64,000 nucleotides of DNA from the NCBI RefSeq assembly GCF_030159595.1, contig NZ_BSKJ01000001.1:744001-808000 (forward strand), written 5' to 3'. Each line of letters begins with the position of its first letter. The stretch's first letter is position 1. The position numbers and the translations under genes are program-made. The notes under the pieces are model-generated. The model was not told the origin of the DNA and made no database searches. It saw nothing but the letters and a program-made list of their open reading frames with translations. Below, piece by piece: positions 8,718 through 17,595 of this stretch. The DNA comes from Pseudomonas putida. Its GTDB lineage: Bacteria; Pseudomonadota; Gammaproteobacteria; Pseudomonadales; Pseudomonadaceae.

Positions 8718-10211
8718 ATGTTCGAATCCGCCGAAATCGGCCACAGCATCGACAAGGAGGCTTACGACGCCGAGGTACCCGCTTTACGCGAGGCCCTGCT
8801 CGAAGCCCAGTACGAACTCAAGCAGCAGGCGCGCTTTCCGGTAGTCGTGCTGATCAACGGCATCGAAGGTGCCGGCAAGGGTGAGACGGTAAAACTGCTC
8901 AACGAGTGGATGGACCCGCGCATGATCGATGTGCTCACCTTCGACCAGCAGACCGACGAAGAGCTGGCTCGCCCGCCCGCCTGGCGCTACTGGCGGGCCT
9001 TGCCACCGAAGGGGCGGATGGGCGTGTTCTTCGGCAACTGGTACAGCCAGATGCTGCAGGGGCGGGTGCATGGGGTATTCAAGGATGCCGTGCTCGACCA
9101 GGCCATCATGGGCGCCGAGCGCCTGGAGCAGATGCTGTGCGACGAAGGCGCGCTGATCATCAAATTCTGGTTCCACCTGTCGAAGAAGCAGATGAAGGCA
9201 CGGCTGAAGTCGCTCAAGGATGACCCGCTGCACAGCTGGAAGATCAGCCCGCTGGACTGGCAGCAGTCAGAAACCTACGACCGTTTCGTGCGCTTCGGCG
9301 AGCGCGTACTGCGCCGCACCAGCCGCGACTATGCACCGTGGCATATCATCGAGGGCGTCGACCCGAACTACCGTAGCCTGGCGGTGGGGCGCATCCTGCT
9401 GGAAAGCCTGCAAGCCGCGCTGGCCAACAACCCCAAGGGCAAGCACAAGGGTAACGTGGCCCCGCTCGGCCGAGCCATCGACGACCGCAGCCTGCTCGGC
9501 GCCCTGGACATGACCCTGCGGCTGGACAAATCCGACTACCAGGAGCAGTTGGTCACCGAACAGGCCCGCCTGGCCGGCCTGCTGCGCGACAAGCACATGC
9601 GCCGACACGCTCTGGTGGCGGTGTTCGAAGGCAACGACGCCGCCGGCAAGGGCGGCGCCATCCGCCGTGTGGCGGCGGCGCTGGACCCGCGCCAGTACCG
9701 TATCGTACCGATTGCCGCGCCCACCGAAGAAGAGCGCGCGCAGCCTTACCTGTGGCGGTTCTGGCGACATATCCCGGCACGCGGCAAGTTCACCATCTTC
9801 GACCGCTCCTGGTATGGCCGGGTGCTGGTGGAGCGCGTCGAGGGCTTTTGCAGCCCGGCCGACTGGATGCGCGCCTACAGCGAGATCAACGACTTTGAAG
9901 AGCAGTTGGTGAATGCCGGCGTGGTGGTGGTCAAGTTCTGGCTGGCGATTGATCAGCAGACCCAGCTGGAACGTTTCGAGGAGCGTGAGCAGATCCCGTT
10001 CAAGCGTTACAAGATCACCGAGGACGACTGGCGCAACCGCGACAAGTGGGACGACTACGTCCAGGCCGTAGGCGACATGGTCGACCGCACCAGCAGCGAG
10101 ATCGCGCCGTGGACGTTGGTGGAGGCCAACGACAAGCGATGGGCGCGGGTGAAGGTGTTGCGCACCATCAACCAGGCGCTTGAGGCGGCGTTTGCCAAGG
10201 ACAAGAAGTAA
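8718..10211 (+). CDS. pap: Polyphosphate:AMP phosphotransferase (two-domain PPK2)
   Basis: A 497-residue duplicated PPK2-family enzyme that phosphorylates AMP to ADP using inorganic polyphosphate. The first P-loop, GIEGAGKGE, is at residues 48-56 and the second, EGNDAAGKGG, at 304-313. The C-terminal copy keeps the Walker B/lid sequence FDRSWYGRVLVERVEGF from Phe361, but the N-terminal copy reads FFGNWYSQML with Phe105 and Gly106 in place of Asp and Arg. Catalysis is therefore expected mainly in the C-terminal half, as known for class II PPK2. GGAG at 8708-8711 precedes the start. A strong palindrome follows the stop. Confidence 0.92.
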   Translation: MFESAEIGHSIDKEAYDAEVPALREALLEAQYELKQQARFPVVVLINGIEGAGKGETVKLLNEWMDPRMIDVLTFDQQTDEELARPPAWRYWRALPPKGRMGVFFGNWYSQMLQGRVHGVFKDAVLDQAIMGAERLEQMLCDEGALIIKFWFHLSKKQMKARLKSLKDDPLHSWKISPLDWQQSETYDRFVRFGERVLRRTSRDYAPWHIIEGVDPNYRSLAVGRILLESLQAALANNPKGKHKGNVAPLGRAIDDRSLLGALDMTLRLDKSDYQEQLVTEQARLAGLLRDKHMRRHALVAVFEGNDAAGKGGAIRRVAAALDPRQYRIVPIAAPTEEERAQPYLWRFWRHIPARGKFTIFDRSWYGRVLVERVEGFCSPADWMRAYSEINDFEEQLVNAGVVVVKFWLAIDQQTQLERFEEREQIPFKRYKITEDDWRNRDKWDDYVQAVGDMVDRTSSEIAPWTLVEANDKRWARVKVLRTINQALEAAFAKDKK

Positions 10212-10212
10212 T

Positions 10213-10260
10213 CCTGCATTGGCCCTATCGCTGGCTTGCCAGCGATAGGGCCAATGCAGG
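10213..10260 (+). terminator. Perfect 22-bp palindrome after pap
   Basis: A 22-base arm, cctgcattggccctatcgct then gg, is repeated exactly in inverse after a four-base loop (cttg), starting one base after the pap stop codon. There is no U tract, so it is either a REP-derived mRNA-stabilising hairpin or a weak bidirectional terminator. Confidence 0.75.
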
Positions 10261-10390
10261 CAACACACCCGCCAAGCCATGCCCCGAAAGAATGACCTGA
10301 TGAATTCTTTTCTCGGCACTCCCCACCGTCGTTACCCTCGAAGCCCGTAGAATTCAACCACCCCCCACCACGGGCTTGATCGAGGACACT

Positions 10391-11353
10391 ATGCACACTA
10401 CTTCCGGCCGCTGGGGCTATGGCCTGTTCCTGGCGCTTCTGACGGCGCTGCTCTGGGGTATTTTGCCAATCAAGCTCAAGCAGGTGCTGCAAGTGGTCGA
10501 CCCGATCACCGTCACCTGGTACCGCCTGCTGGTTTCAGGTGGCTTGCTGTTTGCCTGGCTGGCGGCTCAGCGGCGCTTGCCGTCCATACGCAAACTGGCG
10601 CCCAAGGGCAAAGCCCTGGTGGCGGTTGCCGTGTTTGGCCTGATGGGTAACTACGTGCTGTACCTGATCGGGCTCAACCTGCTTAGCCCGGGCACCGCGC
10701 AGCTGGTGGTACAGATCGGCCCAGTGTTGCTGCTGGTGGCCAGCGTGTTCGTGTTCCGCGAGCGCTTCAGTCTGGGGCAGGGCGTGGGCCTGCTGATTTT
10801 ACTGACTGGGTTCGGGCTGTTCTTCAACCAGCGCCTGGAAGAACTGCTGACCTCGCTGGGCACCTACACCACCGGCGTGCTGACCATTCTGCTGGCCACC
10901 AGCATCTGGGTGTTCTATGCACTGAGCCAAAAGCAGTTGCTGACCGTGTGGCATTCGCAGCAGGTGATGATGGTGATCTACCTCAGTTGCGCCGCGCTGC
11001 TCACGCCCTGGGTACACCCGCTGGAGGCGTTGCAACTGACCCCGGTGCAGGGGTGGCTGCTGCTGGCCTGCTGCCTGAACACACTGGTGGCCTATGGCGC
11101 GTTCGCCGAGGCGCTGGCGCATTGGGAGGCATCGCGGGTGAGTGCCACGCTGGCGTTGACGCCGCTGGTGACCTTTGTCGCGGTGGCCGTGGCGGCCTTG
11201 GTGTGGCCTGAGTATGTGCAGGCTGAGGACATCAATGCCCTGGGGTATGTGGGGGCGGTGACCGTGGTGTTCGGCTCGGCGCTGGTGGCGCTGGGGCCGT
11301 CGCTGGTGGCCGGGTGGCGGGCGCGGAAGGCGCGGTTGGCTCAAGTTCACTGA
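10391..11353 (+). CDS. rarD: RarD-type EamA family transporter
   Basis: A 320-residue polytopic inner-membrane protein with about ten hydrophobic segments arranged as two EamA repeats, and RarD signatures such as LLWGILPIKLKQVLQVVDPITVTWYR cut across residues 18-43. RarD was named for chloramphenicol sensitivity in E. coli; the natural substrate of this subgroup is unproven. The ATG at 10391 is preceded by GAGGACA and gives the normal RarD N-terminus, in preference to an in-frame start at 10376. The gene is alone, ending four bases before a REP pair. Confidence 0.88.
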   Translation: MHTTSGRWGYGLFLALLTALLWGILPIKLKQVLQVVDPITVTWYRLLVSGGLLFAWLAAQRRLPSIRKLAPKGKALVAVAVFGLMGNYVLYLIGLNLLSPGTAQLVVQIGPVLLLVASVFVFRERFSLGQGVGLLILLTGFGLFFNQRLEELLTSLGTYTTGVLTILLATSIWVFYALSQKQLLTVWHSQQVMMVIYLSCAALLTPWVHPLEALQLTPVQGWLLLACCLNTLVAYGAFAEALAHWEASRVSATLALTPLVTFVAVAVAALVWPEYVQAEDINALGYVGAVTVVFGSALVALGPSLVAGWRARKARLAQVH

Positions 11354-11356
11354 TTG

Positions 11357-11465
11357 CCTGTCCCGGCCTCTTCGCGGGCAAGCCCGCTCCCACAGGGACT
11401 GCACAACATTCAGCCCTGTGGTGATCCTGTGGGAGCGGGCTTGCCCGCGAAGAGGCCGGGACAGG
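11357..11465. repeat. Inverted REP pair, second REP type
   Basis: A near-perfect long palindrome between the convergent rarD and fumC genes. The outer arms are cctgtcccggcctcttcgcg and its complement, and the cores are gggcaagcccgctcccacag and its complement. This core (cgggcaagcccgc) differs from the ccggcaagccagc type elsewhere in the window. It may also act as a bidirectional terminator. Confidence 0.92.
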
Positions 11466-11476
11466 TTACAGCGGGT

Positions 11477-12871
11477 TCACTCCTTGCCACCCGGTGCCAG
11501 CATGTTCTCCGGCCTTACCCACTGGTCAAATTGCTCATTGGTCAGGTACTTCAATTCCAGCGCAGCCTCGCGCAAGGTCTTGCCCTCGCTGTAGGCCTTC
11601 TTGGCAATCTCCGCCGCTTTGTCATACCCGATATGCGGGTTAAGCGCCGTCACCAGCATCAAGCCGCGTTCCAGGTGCGCAGCCATCTGCCCGGCATCCG
11701 GCTCGATGCCCGCCACGCAGTGCAGCTGGAAGTTGCTGCAGCCGTCGGCCAGCAGCTCGATTGACTGCAACAGGTTATGGATGATCACCGGCTTGAACAC
11801 GTTCAGCTGCAAATGCCCTTGGCTGGCGGCAAAACCAATGGCTGCGTCATTGCCCAGCACCTGGCAGGCCAGCATCGATAGCGCCTCGCACTGGGTTGGG
11901 TTGACTTTGCCCGGCATGATCGAACTGCCTGGCTCGTTGGCTGGCAGGCGTACCTCGGCCAACCCGGCACGCGGGCCGGACCCTAGCAGGCGCAGGTCGT
12001 TGGCGATTTTCATCAGGGCCACGGCCAGGGTCTTCAGGGCGCCCGCCAGGCTGGTCAGCGGTTCATGGCCGGCGAGGGCGGCGAACTTGTTCGGTGCCGT
12101 GACGAACGGCAGGCCAGACTCCGCCGCCAACTCGGCAGCGATGGCTTCGGCAAAGCCATGCGGGGCATTGAGCCCGGTGCCCACGGCGGTGCCACCCTGG
12201 GCCAGCTCGCACACCGCCGGCAGGGTGGCGCGGATGGCGCGCTGGGCGTAGTCGAGCTGGGCGACGAAGGCCGATACCTCCTGGCCGAAGGTGATCGGCG
12301 TGGCATCCATCATGTGCGTGCGGCCGGTCTTCACCAGCTTTTGGTGGCGCGCCGACAGCTCGGCCAGGCCCGACGACAGTTCGGTGATGGCTGGCAGCAG
12401 TTTTTCATGCACTGCCTGGGCCGCCGCAATGTGCATGGCCGTGGGGAAGCAGTCGTTGGAGCTTTGCGAGCGGTTGACGTGGTCGTTGGGGTGAACTGGC
12501 GCTTTGCCGCCACGGCCCTTGCCGGCCAGCTCATTGGCGCGCCCGGCGATCACTTCGTTGACGTTCATGTTGCTTTGCGTGCCGCTGCCGGTCTGCCAGA
12601 CGACCAACGGGAACTGATCGTCGTGCTGGCCATCGAGCACTTCGTCGGCAGCCTGTTCGATCAGCCGGGCGATGTCGGCTGGCAGGTCGCCATTGCGGTC
12701 GTTGACGCGTGCAGCGGCCTTCTTGATCAGCGCCAGGGCGTGCAGCACCGCGAGGGGCATGCGTTCCTTGCCAATGGCGAAGTTGATCAGCGAACGCTGG
12801 GTCTGCGCACCCCAGTAGGCGTCCTCCGGAACTTCGACCGGGCCCAGGCTGTCTGTCTCGATACGGCTCAT
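11477..12871 (-). CDS. fumC: Class II fumarate hydratase
   Basis: A 464-residue iron-independent fumarase interconverting fumarate and malate in the TCA cycle as a cytosolic homotetramer. The superfamily signature [11 protein letters not shown] is present near residue 320, with GSGTQSNMN near 100 and [11 protein letters not shown] near 190, all active-site segments. I chose the ATG at 12871 ([12 protein letters not shown]) because it gives the normal family N-terminus and length; the open frame continues upstream to 13228, but those residues are unrelated and overlap the opposite gene. In pseudomonads FumC paralogs are often induced by iron limitation or oxidative stress; no Fur or SoxR site was identified here. 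Confidence 0.95.
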   Translation of the reverse strand: MSRIETDSLGPVEVPEDAYWGAQTQRSLINFAIGKERMPLAVLHALALIKKAAARVNDRNGDLPADIARLIEQAADEVLDGQHDDQFPLVVWQTGSGTQSNMNVNEVIAGRANELAGKGRGGKAPVHPNDHVNRSQSSNDCFPTAMHIAAAQAVHEKLLPAITELSSGLAELSARHQKLVKTGRTHMMDATPITFGQEVSAFVAQLDYAQRAIRATLPAVCELAQGGTAVGTGLNAPHGFAEAIAAELAAESGLPFVTAPNKFAALAGHEPLTSLAGALKTLAVALMKIANDLRLLGSGPRAGLAEVRLPANEPGSSIMPGKVNPTQCEALSMLACQVLGNDAAIGFAASQGHLQLNVFKPVIIHNLLQSIELLADGCSNFQLHCVAGIEPDAGQMAAHLERGLMLVTALNPHIGYDKAAEIAKKAYSEGKTLREAALELKYLTNEQFDQWVRPENMLAPGGKE

Positions 12872-13025
12872 TCTGTACTCACTCCTGTGTAGTTCGAATT
12901 CGCAGTTTAGGCCCTGAATCGACCGAGCGGTTCCGTCGCTCGTCGTGCCACTTGAGCACATCGCCACCACGGCGCAGAATGCTCTACTCTGAGGTACCCG
13001 CCTCCCTCTCCTTGAAGGAAATGCA

Positions 13026-13550
13026 ATGACCCGTCTCCGTGTCCTTTGTGCCGCCGTTGCCCTGGTTTGCGCCAGCGGCCAGGTACTCGCTGCCACCGCC
13101 AGCCACAACGCTGCTGCCGAGAAATTCCTGACCCTGGCCAACGCCGACAAGCTGGGCACCCCGGTGTACATGCAAGTGCAGCAGATGTTTGCCCAGCGTT
13201 TCGCCCAGACCAAGGCCCCGGCCACCAAGCAGCCGGTACTGGAAAGCTACCAGGCCAAGGCCAACGCCGCGCTGGACAACGCCATCGGCTGGAACAAGCT
13301 GAAGCCGAAGATGGTCGACCTGTACACCCAGACCTTCACCGAGCAGGAATTGAAAGACCTGGTCAAGTTCTACGAGTCGCCGCTGGGCAAGAAAGTGCTG
13401 CGTGAAATGCCCAAGGTCACCCAGCAGTCGGCGCAGCTGACTCAACAGAGCCTGGAGCCTGCGGTGCCGGTGGTGAACAAGCTGCTGGAAGACATGACCA
13501 AGGAACTGGACCCGAACGCAGGCAAGGCCGCCGTCCCGGCGAAGAAGTGA
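13026..13550 (+). CDS. DUF2059 domain secreted protein
   Basis: A 174-residue protein with a clear signal peptide ([19 protein letters not shown], cleavage likely after VLA near residue 24), so periplasmic. Residues about 85-145 form the DUF2059 helical domain ([22 protein letters not shown] is the recognisable core). The domain's function is unknown. GAAGGAA sits just upstream of the ATG. It precedes the BolA-family gene by ten bases, which suggests co-transcription. The C-terminus is lysine- and alanine-rich. Confidence 0.85.
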   Translation: MTRLRVLCAAVALVCASGQVLAATASHNAAAEKFLTLANADKLGTPVYMQVQQMFAQRFAQTKAPATKQPVLESYQAKANAALDNAIGWNKLKPKMVDLYTQTFTEQELKDLVKFYESPLGKKVLREMPKVTQQSAQLTQQSLEPAVPVVNKLLEDMTKELDPNAGKAAVPAKK

Positions 13551-13560
13551 GCACGCCGCA

Positions 13561-13857
13561 ATGACCATGCAACAGCGTATCGAACAGCAACTGGCCGCCT
13601 TGGCGCCGCAACACCTGCAAGTGCTCAACGAAAGCCACATGCACAGTCGTGGTCAGGAGACCCACTACAAGGCAGTGATCGTCAGCGAGCAGTTTGCCGG
13701 GTTGAACAGCGTCAAGCGCCACCAGAAGGTATACGCCACCATGGGTGAGCTGATGGGCGAGATCCATGCCCTGGCCATCCATACCTACACCGCCGAAGAG
13801 TGGGCCAAGGTCGGCGTTGCACCGGCCTCGCCGGTGTGTGCGGGCGGCGGGCACTGA
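13561..13857 (+). CDS. BolA family protein
   Basis: A 98-residue BolA-fold protein. The core contains LQVLNESHMHSR and ETHYKAVIVSEQF, then VKRHQKVYATMGELM and a conserved HALAIHTYT segment; the histidines in these parts are the usual iron-sulfur ligand candidates shared with monothiol glutaredoxin. BolA proteins modulate iron-sulfur handling and stress morphology. It begins ten bases after the DUF2059 stop, so probably shares a transcript. A short alanine/glycine tail ends in His. Which BolA subgroup (BolA or IbaG) it belongs to is uncertain. Confidence 0.88.
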   Translation: MTMQQRIEQQLAALAPQHLQVLNESHMHSRGQETHYKAVIVSEQFAGLNSVKRHQKVYATMGELMGEIHALAIHTYTAEEWAKVGVAPASPVCAGGGH

Positions 13858-13898
13858 AACCTTGCTGTTGTTCTGGTAGAATCCGCTTCATCCCAAAG

Positions 13899-14018
13899 GG
13901 GGCTGCTGTGCAGCCCATCGCCGGCAAGCCAGCTCCCACAGGTAAGGCACCCTTCTTGAAAGTGGCGCAGTACCTGTGGGAGGTGGCTTGCCGGCGATGG
14001 GGCGCGCAGCGGCCCCCT
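13899..14018. repeat. Inverted REP pair between bolA-like gene and trhO
   Basis: Facing cores ccatcgccggcaagccagct and its complement, with outer arms gggggctgctg and the near-complementary cagcggccccc. It occupies nearly all of the gap between the two genes, so trhO translation begins shortly after the hairpin. Confidence 0.88.
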
Positions 14019-14077
14019 TGTTTATTGTGAAACCCGGTCCGCCCCTTACGAGGGCAACCACCTGGAGAACCTGCTTC

Positions 14078-15010
14078 ATGTCCCAAGCCATCGTCGTTGC
14101 GGCGCTGTACAAGTTCGTCACCCTGGAAGACTACGTCGAGCTGCGCGAGCCGCTGCTCAAGGCCATGCTCGACAATGACGTCAAAGGCACCCTGCTGCTG
14201 GCCCACGAGGGTATCAACGGCACCGTGTCGGCCACCCGCGAAGGCATCGATGGCCTACTGGCCTGGCTGCGCAATGACCCACGTCTGGTCGATGTCGACC
14301 ATAAAGAGTCGTACTGCGACGAGCAGCCGTTCTACCGCACCAAGGTCAAGCTCAAGAAAGAGATCGTCACCCTCGGCGTGCCGGGCGTCGACCCGAACCA
14401 GACGGTCGGCACCTATGTCGAGCCCAAGGACTGGAATGCCCTGATCAGCGACCCCGAAGTGCTGCTGATCGACACCCGTAACGACTACGAAGTGGCCATT
14501 GGTACCTTCAAGGGTGCCATCGACCCGAAGACCGAAACCTTCCGCGAATTCCCGGACTACATCAAGGCCAACTTCGACCCGAGCAAGCACAAGAAGGTCG
14601 CCATGTTCTGCACCGGCGGCATCCGTTGCGAAAAAGCCTCCAGCTACATGCTCGGTGAAGGCTTCGAGGCGGTCTATCATCTTAAAGGCGGCGTCCTGAA
14701 ATACTTCGAGGAAGTACCTCAGGAAGAAAGCCTGTGGGATGGCGACTGCTTCGTCTTCGACAACCGCGTCACGGTGCGCCATGACCTGAGCGAAGGCGAG
14801 TACGACCAGTGCCACGCCTGCCGCCACCCGATCAATGCAGAGGAGCGCGCGTCCGAGCACTATTCGCCAGGTGTCAGCTGCCCGCATTGCTGGGACACCC
14901 TGAGCGAAAAGACCCGGCGCAGTGCCATCGACCGGCAGAAGCAGATCGAGCTGGCCAAGGCCCGCAACCTGCCGCACCCGATCGGTTACAACTACAAAGC
15001 CGAGGCTTGA
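14078..15010 (+). CDS. trhO: tRNA uridine(34) hydroxylase TrhO (rhodanese-like)
   Basis: A 310-residue YceA/TrhO protein. The N-terminal domain (about 1-100) is ferredoxin-like, followed by a rhodanese domain whose catalytic Cys178 lies in [13 protein letters not shown]-terminal cysteine cluster (CHACRHP and SCPHCWD, residues about 245-275) probably binds zinc. TrhO carries out the oxygen-dependent hydroxylation of U34 towards 5-oxyacetyl- or methoxy-uridine in tRNA. The ATG at 14078 is preceded by CTGGAG and gives the family N-terminus. It is the first gene of a run with the DsbA-like and ABC exporter genes (spacing three bases, then an overlap). Confidence 0.92.
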   Translation: MSQAIVVAALYKFVTLEDYVELREPLLKAMLDNDVKGTLLLAHEGINGTVSATREGIDGLLAWLRNDPRLVDVDHKESYCDEQPFYRTKVKLKKEIVTLGVPGVDPNQTVGTYVEPKDWNALISDPEVLLIDTRNDYEVAIGTFKGAIDPKTETFREFPDYIKANFDPSKHKKVAMFCTGGIRCEKASSYMLGEGFEAVYHLKGGVLKYFEEVPQEESLWDGDCFVFDNRVTVRHDLSEGEYDQCHACRHPINAEERASEHYSPGVSCPHCWDTLSEKTRRSAIDRQKQIELAKARNLPHPIGYNYKAEA

Positions 15011-15013
15011 TGC

Positions 15014-15646
15014 ATGTCTGCACGCCTGATCTATGTGATGGACCCGATGTGCTCCTGGTGCTGGGGTTTCGCGCCAGTGGCGGCGGCCCTGATCGCCCAG
15101 GCGCGTGAGTCGGGCGTTGCCACCCGCCTGGTGGTGGGTGGGCTGCGCACCGGCGGCAGTGCGCTCGACAACTCGACCCGCAAGTACATCCTCGAACACT
15201 GGCAGGCAGTGGCTGACGCTACCCGCCAGCCGTTTCGCTTCGAGGGGGCCATGCCCGACGGCTTCGTCTACGACACCGAGCCGGCCTGTCGCGCCCTGGT
15301 CACTGCCCGCGAGCTGGATGCCGAGCGCGCCTGGCCGCTGCTCGCGCTGATCCAGCGCGCGTTCTACGAGCAGGGCGTGGATGTGACCACCGCACCACAG
15401 CTGGTGGAGCTGGCTGAACAGGCAGGCTTCGACCGTGCCGTGTTCGCCGAGACCTTCGCCCGTGCCGACACGCGTGCTGTCACTGCGGCCGACTTCAGCT
15501 GGGCCCAGGACCTGGGTATCGCCGGTTTCCCGACCCTGCTGGCCGAGCGTAAAGGCCAGCTGGCCTTGCTGACCAACGGCTACCAGCCGTTGGAGCGCCT
15601 GCAACCTTTGCTCGGCCGCTGGCTGCAGCAGGCCGCCTGTGCTTGA
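15014..15646 (+). CDS. DsbA family thiol oxidoreductase-like protein (FrnE type)
   Basis: A 210-residue DsbA-fold protein with an N-terminal MDPMCSWCWGF, giving a CSWC active site at residues about 12-15, and the late cis-proline region GIAGFPTLL near 174. No signal peptide precedes the active site, so it is probably cytosolic, as expected for the FrnE-like subgroup of polyketide or stress-related thioredoxin-fold proteins. It starts three bases after trhO, and its last eight bases overlap the ABC transporter start, implying translational coupling. Function beyond disulfide chemistry is unknown. Confidence 0.88.
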   Translation: MSARLIYVMDPMCSWCWGFAPVAAALIAQARESGVATRLVVGGLRTGGSALDNSTRKYILEHWQAVADATRQPFRFEGAMPDGFVYDTEPACRALVTARELDAERAWPLLALIQRAFYEQGVDVTTAPQLVELAEQAGFDRAVFAETFARADTRAVTAADFSWAQDLGIAGFPTLLAERKGQLALLTNGYQPLERLQPLLGRWLQQAACA

Positions 15647-17471
15647 TGTGCCTGGGTCACCCGACCCGGTGCCGGGCAAGCCTCACACTGCGGGCGATCG
15701 ACTGAGCTGGGCGGAAATCCGTCGCCTGGCTTTGCATCACAAGAAGAACCTCTGGTCCGCCAATTTCATCGCCGTACTGGCAGCCTGCTGCAGCGTGCCG
15801 ATTCCGCTGCTGCTACCGCTGCTGGTGGACGAAGTGTTACTGGGCCATGGCGATGCCGCGCTGAAGTGGATGAATCACCTGCTGCCGTCCAGCTGGCAGG
15901 TGGCCGCGGGCTATATCGGGCTGATGCTGGCGCTCACCTTGTGCCTGCGTCTGGCTGCCCTGGCGTTCAACGTGGTGCAGGCCAAGCTGTTTGCCGGGTT
16001 GGCCAAGGACATCGTCTACCGCCTGCGCATCCGCTTGATTGAGCGGCTCAAGCGCATTTCGCTGAAGGAATACGAAAGCCTGGGCAGCGGCACGGTCACC
16101 ACCCACCTGGTCACCGACCTGGACACCCTCGACAAGTTCGTTGGCGAAACCCTCAGCCGTTTCCTGGTGGCCATGCTGACGTTGACCGGCACGGCGGCCA
16201 TCCTGATCTGGATGCACTGGCAGTTGGCCTTGCTGATCTTGCTGTTCAACCCGCTGGTGATCTATTTCACCGTGCAGTTGGGCAAGCGCGTCAAACACCT
16301 GAAAAAGCTCGAAAATGACAGCACCGCGCGCTTTACCCAGGCGCTGGCGGAAACCCTCGACGCTATCCAGGAAATCCGCGCCGGTAACCGCCAGGGTTAT
16401 TTCCTCGGTCGCCTGGGCCTGCGTGCCCGCGAAGTGCGCGACTACGCCGTGGATTCGCAGTGGAAAAGCGACGCCAGTGGCCGTGCCAGTGGCCTGCTGT
16501 TCCAGTTCGGCATCGACATCTTCCGCGCTGCGGCGATGCTCACCGTGCTGTTCTCTGACCTGTCGATCGGCCAGATGCTGGCGGTGTTCAGCTACCTGTG
16601 GTTCATGATCGGCCCGGTGGAGCAACTGCTCAACCTGCAATACGCCTACTACGCCGCTGGCGGTGCGCTTAGCCGCCTCAACGAGTTGCTGGCGCGTGCC
16701 GACGAGCCGCAGTACCCGGCCGCCAGCGATCCGTTCGCCGGGCGCGAAACGGTGGGCATCGACGTGCGCGACCTGCGTTTTGCCTATGCCGATGAGCCGG
16801 TGCTGGACAACCTCGACCTGTCCATCGCCCCGGGCGAGAAGGTAGCGATCGTCGGTGCCAGTGGTGGCGGCAAGAGCACCCTGGTGCAGCTGCTGCTGGG
16901 CTTGTACAGCGCCCAGGCCGGGACCATTCGCTTCGGCGGCGCCAGTTTGCAGGAGATCGGCCTGGAAACCCTGCGCGAAAACGTCGCGGTGGTGTTGCAG
17001 CACCCGTCGTTGTTCAACGATACCGTGCGCGCCAACCTGGCCATGGGCCGTGACTGCAGCGACGATGCCTGCTGGCAAGCGCTGCGCATCGCCCAGCTGG
17101 ACGCCACCATCGCTGCTTTGCCGCAGGGCCTGGACAGCGTGGTGGGGCGCTCGGGTGTGCGCTTGTCCGGCGGCCAGCGTCAGCGCCTGGCCATTGCACG
17201 TATGGTGCTGGCAGAGCCCAAGGTGGTGATCCTCGACGAGGCCACCTCGGCGCTGGATGCTGCCACCGAGTACAACCTGCATCAGGCATTGGCGCGCTTT
17301 CTCAGCGGCCGTACCACGCTGATCATCGCCCACCGCCTGTCGGCGGTGAAACAGGCCGACCGGGTGCTGGTGTTCGATGGCGGGCATGTGGCCGAAGAGG
17401 GGGACCACCAGCAACTGATTGCCGAGGGTGGGTTGTATGCCAAACTTTATGGGCACCTGCAGCAAAGCTGA
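15639..17471 (+). CDS. ABC exporter, fused membrane and ATPase domains
   Basis: A 610-residue half-transporter of the MsbA/exporter type. Six transmembrane segments span residues about 40-320, and the ATPase follows from about 365. Walker A is GASGGGKST, the Q-loop is LQHPSLF, the ABC signature is LSGGQRQRLAIAR, Walker B is VVILDEATSALD, and the switch is IAHRLS; all are intact. It should work as a homodimer in the inner membrane. The substrate is unknown. The start is a GTG inside the end of the DsbA-like gene, so the two are translationally coupled. Confidence 0.92.
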   Translation: MLDVPGSPDPVPGKPHTAGDRLSWAEIRRLALHHKKNLWSANFIAVLAACCSVPIPLLLPLLVDEVLLGHGDAALKWMNHLLPSSWQVAAGYIGLMLALTLCLRLAALAFNVVQAKLFAGLAKDIVYRLRIRLIERLKRISLKEYESLGSGTVTTHLVTDLDTLDKFVGETLSRFLVAMLTLTGTAAILIWMHWQLALLILLFNPLVIYFTVQLGKRVKHLKKLENDSTARFTQALAETLDAIQEIRAGNRQGYFLGRLGLRAREVRDYAVDSQWKSDASGRASGLLFQFGIDIFRAAAMLTVLFSDLSIGQMLAVFSYLWFMIGPVEQLLNLQYAYYAAGGALSRLNELLARADEPQYPAASDPFAGRETVGIDVRDLRFAYADEPVLDNLDLSIAPGEKVAIVGASGGGKSTLVQLLLGLYSAQAGTIRFGGASLQEIGLETLRENVAVVLQHPSLFNDTVRANLAMGRDCSDDACWQALRIAQLDATIAALPQGLDSVVGRSGVRLSGGQRQRLAIARMVLAEPKVVILDEATSALDAATEYNLHQALARFLSGRTTLIIAHRLSAVKQADRVLVFDGGHVAEEGDHQQLIAEGGLYAKLYGHLQQS

Positions 17472-17595
17472 CGTTCAAACTGTACAAATCCCCCGATTCC
17501 CTGTCATAAAAATCCCCTCCACAACGATGGCAAATGGCCTACGCTGTGCTTGTCTGGGTTGATTTGCGCCTTATCTGCTCTGTGACAGGGAATCC

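Noticed and set aside
11357..11465. Repeated near-identical sequences that might be read as a CRISPR array
   Set aside because: They are isolated inverted REP pairs scattered between genes, not direct repeats with regular spacers, and no cas gene is present.
12872..13228. Extension of fumC to 13228
   Set aside because: The added 119 residues are not fumarase-like and overlap the signal-peptide protein on the opposite strand.
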